Shown: positions 59,018-64,000 of the stretch, piece after piece
Numbering within the stretch: position 1 is the stretch's first letter
How the letters are laid out: each line of letters opens with the position of its first letter
DNA from: Bin87 sp964347975
GTDB taxonomy: Bacteria; Chloroflexota; Dehalococcoidia; Lucifugimonadales; UBA3495
DNA: 64,000 nucleotides
Assembly (NCBI GenBank): GCA_964347975.1
Contig: CAYGAY010000010.1
Location: forward strand, 22,067-86,066
Direction: 5' to 3'
The notes under the pieces: generated by a model
What the model was told of the DNA's origin: nothing
The model's input: only the letters and a program-made list of their open reading frames with translations
Database searches by the model: none
Translations under genes and position numbers: made by a program

Positions 59018-59269
59018 CTATCGTCCAAAGAGCGCAAGACGCACCTCGGATCGGGACAAGCCGACTTGCTCGGCTACCTCGGCAATTATTCTTCCCAGCG
59101 TACCAACCTTAACTTGAGGGTGACGAGGAATGGTAACACTGCATTCTACGCCGTCAATTTCGGTAGTTACGGTCATATGACTTCCTTGCTGGCGGACGAG
59201 CCGGTAGCCATAATGCCGGCGCAACAACCGGGCCAGATCATCACCCGACAGGTCGCGCCGCAACGTCAT
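59018..59269 (-). CDS. hicA: HicA-like toxin, system 2
   Basis: An 83-residue HicA-type protein with the pattern DLARLLRRHYGYRLVRQQ and the catalytic His in GSHMTV, then VTIPRHPQVKVGTLGRII and AEVAEQVGLSR at the C-terminus. It overlaps the upstream partner by four bases. It belongs to a different branch from the HicA at 49298, being shorter and with a longer middle hairpin. Confidence 0.8.
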   Translation of the reverse strand: MTLRRDLSGDDLARLLRRHYGYRLVRQQGSHMTVTTEIDGVECSVTIPRHPQVKVGTLGRIIAEVAEQVGLSRSEVRLALFGR

Positions 59270-59478
59270 ACGGCGATAACCTCGTCCTTGACCAGATGCA
59301 GCCTGATTATTCCTGGGCCGTCAGTGTCGGCAAAGTGGCAGGCAACGGCGTCCTTGACCATCGCCTTGAGGTCAGCCCAATCCTCGCCTTGCGTGAAAAT
59401 TGGGTAGCCCAGGGCGCGGGCGTCATAGCCGCCCTCGACAGCTTCGGTAACTTCAAAGATTATTTCGGGCGACGTCAT
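59266..59478 (-). CDS. hicB: HicB-like antitoxin, system 2
   Basis: A 70-residue HicB-like protein from ATG 59478: EIIFEVTEAVEGGYDARALG, FTQGEDWADLKAMVKDAVAC and IIRLHLVKDEVIAV. It is a minimal single UPF0150-type domain with no DNA-binding part. The 3' end overlaps hicA by four bases, so both are translationally coupled. Confidence 0.75.
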   Translation of the reverse strand: MTSPEIIFEVTEAVEGGYDARALGYPIFTQGEDWADLKAMVKDAVACHFADTDGPGIIRLHLVKDEVIAV

Positions 59479-59510
59479 TCTCGGCTCTCCGATGCCATGG
59501 CATTGCTGGT

Positions 59511-59544
59511 TTGGTAGGGGCGAATAATCATTCGCCCCTACCAA
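59511..59544. repeat. GGGGCG palindrome with 15-base perfect stem
   Basis: TTGGTAGGGGCGAAT and ATTCGCCCCTACCAA pair around AATC, between the HicB-like gene and VOC 3. It is the most perfect member of the palindrome family seen at 9711, 56655 and 61384. Confidence 0.8.
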
Positions 59545-59553
59545 TAGTCTCAG

Positions 59554-59916
59554 TTACTGGTCCAAAACTTCCAGCACTTCCAGGATGATGCCCTGGGGGC
59601 CCTCGAAGAACATCACGCGCCGGCCGCCGCCGACGGTGGTTTCTTCCAGCACCTTGGCCCCGCTGTCCTTCAGATCCTGCATGGTGCTTTCGATGTCGGT
59701 GGTGTCGATGGCGATGTGCTCGAACCCGTAGTTCTGGGGATGGGTCTGAGTGGCGATGTGGTCGGTTACGTTGAGGGGCAGGCCGTGCAGGTCCAGCCGG
59801 AACCCGCCGTTGGCGGCCTCGGAGGTCACGGTGGCGCCCAGCTTCTGCACGTACCAATCAGCGGTGGCCTTGGGGTCGGGGGTCTTGAGGTGAACGTGGT
59901 TGAGTGAGAATGCCAT
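59554..59916 (-). CDS. VOC family protein 3
   Basis: A 120-residue VOC protein with AAGGAGG 11 bases before the ATG. MAFSLNHVHLKTPDPKATAD places the first metal His at residues 7-9; YGFEHIAIDTTDIESTM has the second and GIILEVLEVL the Glu. It resembles the VOC at 56725 in length and start. Its 5' side is a REP-like region. Confidence 0.85.
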   Translation of the reverse strand: MAFSLNHVHLKTPDPKATADWYVQKLGATVTSEAANGGFRLDLHGLPLNVTDHIATQTHPQNYGFEHIAIDTTDIESTMQDLKDSGAKVLEETTVGGGRRVMFFEGPQGIILEVLEVLDQ

Positions 59917-59943
59917 GATGGTGAACCCTCCTTGCTACGGCAG

Positions 59944-60012
59944 TCCCGTCATTCCGGCTTTGGCCGGAATCCATTGTGTTCTATGGACTCCGGCTTTCGC
60001 CGGAGCGACGAC
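59944..60012. repeat. pair of REP-like units
   Basis: CCCGTCATTCCGGCTTTGGC and ACTCCGGCTTTCGCCGGAGC are two units of the GTCATTCCGGC repeat family, lying upstream of the VOC 3 and npdG genes, which diverge here. Confidence 0.65.
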
Positions 60013-60099
60013 CTACATTTGTGCCGATTGTAACATAACGCGCCGACCGACCCGCGCGGTGATATACTTGCGCTGAAATTGTTCCAGGAGGCGTTGTTG

Positions 60100-60747
60100 A
60101 TGCTGGCATTTCTGGGAGGAACGGGACCGGAAGGAAAGGGTTTGGCGCTGCGACTGGCCATGGCCGGCGAATCGGTGGTGATCGGTTCGCGGGACGCCGG
60201 GCGGGCTCAGGAGGCGGCAAATGAGCTGCTGGAGCTGGCGCCGGGCGTTACCATCTCCGGCGCGGTGAACCCGGAGGCGGCGGCCCGGGCCGACGTGGTG
60301 TTCCTCACCATGCCCTACAACGGTATGTCTCCCACCATTGACGGCGTCGGGGAAGCGTTGAGCGGGAAGACGGTGGTGACGGTTATCGCGCCTATGAGGT
60401 TTGAGAGGGGCGTCGGGGCCATCGCCGATGACGTACCCGCCGGATCGGCGGCCCAGGAGGCCCAGGCCGCCGCCCCTGATTCGCGGGTGGTGGCCGCGTT
60501 TCAAAACGTGTCCGCCGAGGAACTGTTGCGGCCCGGCGTCACGCTGGACGAGGACGTGGTAATCTGCGCCGACGACGTGGAGGCTAAGCAGGTAGTTGTT
60601 GACCTGACGCGGAAGATCCCCAACCTGCGCCCGGTGGATGCCGGCGCTCTCTACAACGCCAGGTACGTGGAGCAGATAACGCCCCTGCTAGTGAACATCA
60701 ATCGCATCCACCGGGTGCATTCAGGGGTGCGCATAACCGGAGTTTAA
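60100..60747 (+). CDS. npdG: F420:NADPH oxidoreductase (F420-dependent NADP reductase)
   Basis: The ATG at 60100 is eight bases after AGGAGG. The 215-residue product is a small Rossmann protein: MLAFLGGTGPEGKGLALRLA with the NADP-binding loop, VVIGSRDAGRAQEAA carrying Ser-Arg for the 2'-phosphate, VVFLTMPYNGM, and SRVVAAFQNVSAEEL. It transfers hydride between NADPH and F420. It supplies reduced F420 for the LLM and PPOX proteins here; the gene itself indicates that the host makes or imports F420. It is the clearest functional marker of F420 metabolism in the window. Confidence 0.88.
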   Translation: MLAFLGGTGPEGKGLALRLAMAGESVVIGSRDAGRAQEAANELLELAPGVTISGAVNPEAAARADVVFLTMPYNGMSPTIDGVGEALSGKTVVTVIAPMRFERGVGAIADDVPAGSAAQEAQAAAPDSRVVAAFQNVSAEELLRPGVTLDEDVVICADDVEAKQVVVDLTRKIPNLRPVDAGALYNARYVEQITPLLVNINRIHRVHSGVRITGV

Positions 60748-60850
60748 TGCCACGCACAACGGACTAGCGCCCTCGGGTCATCGTTCCACATTACAGGCGA
60801 AGACGCGACCGCTCGAAAACAGAGACCGATCTTGACCGGAGGTAACAACC

Positions 60851-61375
60851 ATGCCACGAGCTACACTTGACCTGCAGAATGCCGCCGACCTGTCCGCCGT
60901 CGGCGGGCAGTGGAAATGCGCCTATGGGTTCGTGCCAGGCCAACCCAACGAGGGTGTGGAAAGCGAGGCGGAAGGTTCGCCATGCCGACTGCCCGACTAT
61001 GACGACTCCGGTTGGGACGCCTGCGAGGACCTGGGGGCCTGGCGCCGGCGCGGGGTGTCCTTCATTTGGTATCGCATCAAGGCGACGTTGCCGGAAACGG
61101 TGGGAGGTCGGTCCATCGAAGGGGCGCGTTGCCTGTTCGAGTCATGCATCGACGACTACGGCGAGATCTGGATCAACGGGGAGTGCGACCGGGAGCGGGC
61201 CACGGTGCAGGGGTTCAACGTACCCCAGCGCGTGGTCGTGTCCGCGGAACCCCAGGCCGGCGATGAGGTGACCATCGCCATATTGGCGATGAATGGGCCG
61301 CTGGCGGCGCCTGGGGGAGCCGTGTTCGTGCGTTACGCCACGCTGGCCTTCGAGTGGCGGGAATCGGGGTATTAG
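60851..61375 (+). CDS. stand-alone galactose-binding-like (GH2 sugar-binding-like) domain protein
   Basis: A 174-residue protein with the jelly-roll beta-sandwich pattern found at the N-terminus of glycoside hydrolase 2 enzymes: GQWKCAYGFVPGQPNEGVES, LPDYDDSGWDACEDLGAWRR, SFIWYRIKATLP, CIDDYGEIWINGE, GDEVTIAILAMNGPLAAPGG. No catalytic domain follows. AGGAG-like GGAGGT lies ten bases before the ATG. It may bind a carbohydrate or cap another protein; cysteines are notable (four in the first half). Exact role unknown. Confidence 0.65.
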   Translation: MPRATLDLQNAADLSAVGGQWKCAYGFVPGQPNEGVESEAEGSPCRLPDYDDSGWDACEDLGAWRRRGVSFIWYRIKATLPETVGGRSIEGARCLFESCIDDYGEIWINGECDRERATVQGFNVPQRVVVSAEPQAGDEVTIAILAMNGPLAAPGGAVFVRYATLAFEWRESGY

Positions 61376-61383
61376 CGACGCGG

Positions 61384-61410
61384 CCGGGGCGGTTTTCAAA
61401 CCCGCCCCGG
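61384..61410. repeat. GGGGCG palindrome
   Basis: CCGGGGCGG and CCGCCCCGG pair around TTTTCAAAC after the beta-sandwich gene; family of 9711. Confidence 0.6.
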
Positions 61411-61420
61411 CGTTTGCCGG

Positions 61421-61732
61421 TTACGCCAGCCAGTTGTCATCGTCTGCTTCACCTTCGTCGTCGCCGTAGTTGGTTACGACCTGACCAGGGTTGTGCGCGT
61501 AGCCATTCGATTCCAACTCAGCGCGGATGGTTGGAGCGAATTCGGCGGGCGCCCGGCTGGCGGGCAGCGTGATTTCCACTTTGCCGCCGCTGACGAAGAT
61601 CTCGCCGGGATCCTCACGGGCCAGTTCTACGCTCACTGACTCGCGGTGGATGCCGAAGTCGTCAGTGATCGAAAAGACGATGGCCATGTCATCCATTGTG
61701 ATGATGGTTATGTTGTCGTTGTCGTCGGACAT
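61421..61732 (-). CDS. acidic hypothetical protein
   Basis: A 103-residue protein from ATG 61732: an N-terminal beta-rich part (NITIITMDDMAIVFSITDDF, VSVELAREDPGEIFVSGGKV), a helix (PAEFAPTIRAELESNGY) and a very acidic tail (DDEGEADDDNW). Almost no basic residues. No family recognised. Confidence 0.5.
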   Translation of the reverse strand: MSDDNDNITIITMDDMAIVFSITDDFGIHRESVSVELAREDPGEIFVSGGKVEITLPASRAPAEFAPTIRAELESNGYAHNPGQVVTNYGDDEGEADDDNWLA

Positions 61733-61779
61733 TTTCACCCTCACCCTGGCCCTCTCCCATCAAGGGAGAGGGGAGTTTG

Positions 61780-62409
61780 CTAGTCCTGTGGCGGCCATTC
61801 GGTACCGCCCTCGGCGGGACGCTCGGCGGCGGGTCGGGCCATGCCGTCGGCCACCGCCTGCTGGAACTCGTTGAGGATCACTGCGCCCCACTCGGCGGCT
61901 TTGCTGACGCGATGAGCGGTGCGGCGGCCTCGAGCCTGCTGCCGGCTTTCGGCTTCGTCGCTGATGGACGCCGCGGCCTGCGCTACCATCTCGTCCATGG
62001 CGTCGATTGCGGGAACCAGGGAACGGGCCGTCTCAATAAAGCGGGCGATTTCGCCCATGTTTTCGTCGAACACCACGAAGACGGGCACGGTGCCGGCCCG
62101 GTGTTCGGGCAAGAAACTGTTGGTCAGCTCAAGTTCGTCGTCGCGGTTGAAGACGCTGAGGCGGATGTTATTGCTGGCGTCGGCCAGCTTGAGGACGGCC
62201 GGAGTGGTGGACATGGCGTCGCCGCACCAATCGGAGGTGAACACGGCCAAGTTGACCGGCTTCTCCAGTCTGCTGAAGTAGTCCAGCACGTTGGATGGAA
62301 TTTCCACGCCGGCGTGGATCTGCTGGAACGGGTCCTTGTTGACCTTGATGATGTCGATGTACTGGTCGGTGGTCATTCCCTGGGCGAATTTTTCTGCTGA
62401 CAGTGCCAT
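61780..62409 (-). CDS. thioredoxin-fold protein with C-G-D-A active site
   Basis: A 209-residue protein. The thioredoxin-like domain is at about 45-140 (KPVNLAVFTSDWCGDAMSTT, VFNRDDELELTNSFLPEHRA, GTVPVFVVFDENM). In the Thioredoxin_9-type family the active site is usually W-C-G-D-C; here the second Cys is Ala, leaving one thiol (Cys62). It could not do dithiol exchange unless by a monothiol mechanism. The C-terminal 70 residues are charged and probably disordered. The function is unknown, with a bacillithiol- or peroxide-linked role being only a guess. Confidence 0.7.
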   Translation of the reverse strand: MALSAEKFAQGMTTDQYIDIIKVNKDPFQQIHAGVEIPSNVLDYFSRLEKPVNLAVFTSDWCGDAMSTTPAVLKLADASNNIRLSVFNRDDELELTNSFLPEHRAGTVPVFVVFDENMGEIARFIETARSLVPAIDAMDEMVAQAAASISDEAESRQQARGRRTAHRVSKAAEWGAVILNEFQQAVADGMARPAAERPAEGGTEWPPQD

Positions 62410-62415
62410 GGCGTA

Positions 62416-62475
62416 CCTCCTGGATTCCGGCCCCGTATCGCGGTACGGGGTGACGTTCTTTCGCCGTAATGACGG
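62416..62475. repeat. REP-like palindromic repeat
   Basis: CCCCGTATCGCGGTACGGGG and GACGTTCTTTCGCCGTAATG repeat the arrangement seen at 1746-1786. It lies just upstream of the thioredoxin-like gene. Confidence 0.55.
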
Positions 62476-62579
62476 TTTGATGGAGCGATCGGCGTGGCCT
62501 TTTGCCGCCGGGGGCGGCCGGTGCTACAATCGTGCCGATATATTACCAGCCCGGCGCGAGTCTGCCGGCGCTGATTTGA

Positions 62580-63014
62580 ATGGAGCCGCTGTTGACAACC
62601 GAACGAGGCGGAGTGTACCTGAAATATGCCCTGTTCTGCCGGGAAACCGAGGAGGGGGACGGCGATGACCTGAGTTTCAGGGGAGTGATCGACCTGGTGG
62701 ACATCCCGATGCCCGAGGAGCCGCCCGGCGGCGACGGCCCGCGGGTGCTGGCGGAGGTGGATGCTCAACTGGCCTTCTGCATCGCCGGCGCCGCAGCCGG
62801 GGAGCACACGCTGGAGGTGACCATCCGCGCGCCGGGGGCCAGCCTGTCCAGCCCGCCGCCCCAGGCCGTCACCTGGGACGAAGGGATCTTTTTCCAACGC
62901 TGGATCAAGCCCTTCCGCATCCCGGTAACCCGCCTGGGCCGCCACGTGGCCGCCATCGCCTTTGATGGTATGCCGCTGGGAGAGGCCAGTTTCCTGGTGC
63001 GGCTGAAGCCGTGA
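62580..63014 (+). CDS. hypothetical protein, DUF6941-like
   Basis: A 144-residue protein with beta-sandwich-like pattern: VYLKYALFCRETEEGDGDDL, FRGVIDLVDIPMPEE, LAFCIAGAAAGEHTLEVTI, and VAAIAFDGMPLGEASFLV. It resembles the small DUF6941-type proteins widespread in bacteria, of unknown function. The likeness is by eye. No signal or membrane segment. Confidence 0.55.
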   Translation: MEPLLTTERGGVYLKYALFCRETEEGDGDDLSFRGVIDLVDIPMPEEPPGGDGPRVLAEVDAQLAFCIAGAAAGEHTLEVTIRAPGASLSSPPPQAVTWDEGIFFQRWIKPFRIPVTRLGRHVAAIAFDGMPLGEASFLVRLKP

Positions 63015-63076
63015 GGGGGCGAGGCTGGCCGCCGTGCTAGAATGGGGAGAATGCCGGAGAGGCGGAGGAGGCGAAA

Positions 63077-63295
63077 ATGGACTGTGCAATTGTCACTGAT
63101 TGGATAGGCCGCATGGGCTGCCGCTTGAACAATACGCACGTTGACGAGTGGGCCGGGTTAACATTTCTGGGCGTTGCTTGCCTGGCCGGACTGTCCATCA
63201 TTGGAATGGCGTTTCGCGATGGCGTAATCAGACCATGGCGCGCCAGCACACCGGATACCCAAAGTTTGCTGGACGTTGACGCCGGCAAGGAATAG
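63077..63295 (+). CDS. small membrane protein, hypothetical
   Basis: A 72-residue product after GGAGGAGG (seven bases before ATG 63077). One hydrophobic helix (GLTFLGVACLAGLSIIGM) in the middle, polar tail with PDTQSLLDVDAGKE. It ends eight bases before the next small gene. Confidence 0.55.
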   Translation: MDCAIVTDWIGRMGCRLNNTHVDEWAGLTFLGVACLAGLSIIGMAFRDGVIRPWRASTPDTQSLLDVDAGKE

Positions 63296-63302
63296 CGCCA
63301 TC

Positions 63303-63527
63303 GTGCTGGAAAACATACTCCCGCATATCGCTATCTGGGGCTTGGTGTTCGCGGCCCTGAACCTGTTCATCACTGTTGAAAAGCACCTGCGAGACAGTAG
63401 CAAGTCTGCCTATAGCAAAATAGTAGTGGCAGTTATAGCGACGGTGCTGGTGGCATACGCTTTCGGAATCGGCGTGTTTGTCGTGGACGCGCTATTCGAC
63501 AGTGCGGAAACAGCACCGATGGAATGA
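63303..63527 (+). CDS. small two-helix membrane protein, hypothetical
   Basis: A 74-residue frame from GTG 63303: ILPHIAIWGLVFAALNLFI, a short charged loop (EKHLRDSSKSAYSK) and VVAVIATVLVAYAFGIGVFV. It follows the previous small gene closely and the two probably form one operon. No family recognised. Confidence 0.55.
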   Translation: MLENILPHIAIWGLVFAALNLFITVEKHLRDSSKSAYSKIVVAVIATVLVAYAFGIGVFVVDALFDSAETAPME

Positions 63528-63678
63528 GGTGGGATTTCTGGTGCGATTGGCGTCGTGACCACGATCATGTCGCTGGGGTGCGGCTTTCTGCTCATGCCCA
63601 ATACAACGACGATTTTGCGTTCCGGCACGAGAAGATAATAGCAGATAGCTAAATCCTGTGACCGCAAGGAGGTCCACG

Positions 63679-63972
63679 GTGTCGTACCGTACAGTAGCAT
63701 TAACTATCATCGCCCTCACATCGAGCGTTTGCTGGCCTGTGCCTCACTAGCCACACCCACCCCAACGGCGACCTCACAGATAGACAGCATGACCCTCGAA
63801 ACACGAAATTGAGCACTACTTGGAGTGGGCGAGAATAACGCCAAGTGATTCGCCTCCTGCTACTGCGCTCGAATCCGAACCTGTTCAATGCGTCGAACTG
63901 CGTGAGAAATTCCCCAACGAATACGAGCAACTGGTTGGCAACGTGATAACCATTGGTGCTAGTTTGAGGTGA
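63679..63972 (+). pseudogene. lipoprotein gene remnant
   Basis: A GTG at 63679 with AAGGAGG six bases before starts SYRTVALTIIALTSS and then stops at 63751. Shifted by one frame the sequence continues LLACASLATPTPTATSQID, a classical lipobox with Thr/Pro linker. Later the first frame again reads EHYLEWARITPSDSPP, VQCVELREKFPNEYEQLVGN and ends at TGA 63970-63972. The whole looks like a small lipoprotein of about 97 residues broken by two compensating indels. It may also contain sequencing errors. Confidence 0.45.
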
Positions 63973-63980
63973 TTTTGAAA

Positions 63981-64000
63981 ATGCCACGAGGTTCCACTAT
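63981..64000 (+). CDS. possible start of a further gene
   Basis: ATG at 63981 opens MPRGST and runs off the right edge. There is no proper ribosome site directly before it, so this is a weak call. Confidence 0.2.

Noticed and set aside
63410..63700. Minus-strand frame with natural-looking stretch (DLAICYYLLVPERKIVVVLG).
   Set aside because: It overlaps the small membrane-protein gene, lacks a ribosome site and cannot be assigned; kept only as a weak possibility of a toxin fragment.

Overview
The window is about 62% GC, bacterial and densely coding. Its gene content resembles uncultured Chloroflexota of the SAR202/Dehalococcoidia kind: luciferase-like F420/flavin oxidoreductases, Rieske oxygenase, SDRs, VOC proteins, amidases, thiolase/DUF35, and dispersed GGGGCG palindromes. 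This assignment is an inference from content; there is no rRNA or marker gene here.

Layout. 1-5.6 kb: a hydrolase and a luciferase-like monooxygenase among broken genes (aspartyl protease, HsdR-N-like protein, RelE toxin beside an intact antitoxin, a deleted copy of the monooxygenase tail), then a coiled-coil protein. 5.6-8.3 kb: Rieske oxygenase and an amidohydrolase with a frameshift. 8.4-13.1 kb: a complete Aap/Bzt-type amino-acid ABC transporter. 13.3-16.3 kb: a duplicated NYN-domain RNase gene with an aspartyl protease between the copies. 16.4-19.6 kb: a one-polypeptide type IIG restriction-methyltransferase. 19.7-24 kb: F420-type oxidoreductase, SDR, tRNA-Pro(GGG), DnaJ-like protein, serine beta-lactamase-like hydrolase. 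24-33.2 kb: the glycine cleavage system (gcvT-gcvH on -, gcvPA and gcvPB on +) with an F420-type PPOX protein, a sarcosine-oxidase-like FAD enzyme, a DNA methyltransferase and two PaREP1/HEPN-like genes. 33.5-41.7 kb: hydroxyacid dehydrogenase, two amidases (one behind a GatC-like gene), a translationally coupled PaREP1-like/small protein/HEPN operon, thiolase-DUF35, and a HicB-like zinc-ribbon protein. 42-49.3 kb: MFS transporter, small membrane proteins, two close SDR paralogues, a voltage-gated-channel-like protein with an abnormal pore filter, glycosyltransferase and sulfotransferase. 49.3-64 kb: two HicAB modules, gamma-glutamyltransferase, orphan nuoE-nuoF, aquaporin, DUF429, PEP-mutase family enzyme, VOC proteins, Uma2-type nuclease, PIG-L deacetylase, F420:NADPH oxidoreductase, thioredoxin-like protein and hypothetical genes.

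How the genes fit together. Amino acids are imported (Aap), glycine and N-methylated glycine can be oxidised (FAD enzyme plus Gcv), amides and glutamyl compounds hydrolysed, and aromatic or other refractory organics attacked by Rieske, flavin and F420 enzymes, with NpdG supplying reduced F420. The rest is typical of a mobile, defence-rich accessory region: restriction-modification, toxin-antitoxin and HEPN/NYN RNase-like genes, MITE-like and REP-like repeats, and about eleven interrupted genes. The interruptions may be real decay or assembly errors; the sequence alone cannot decide for single-base cases, but the deleted monooxygenase copy and the truncated ATPase are true remnants.
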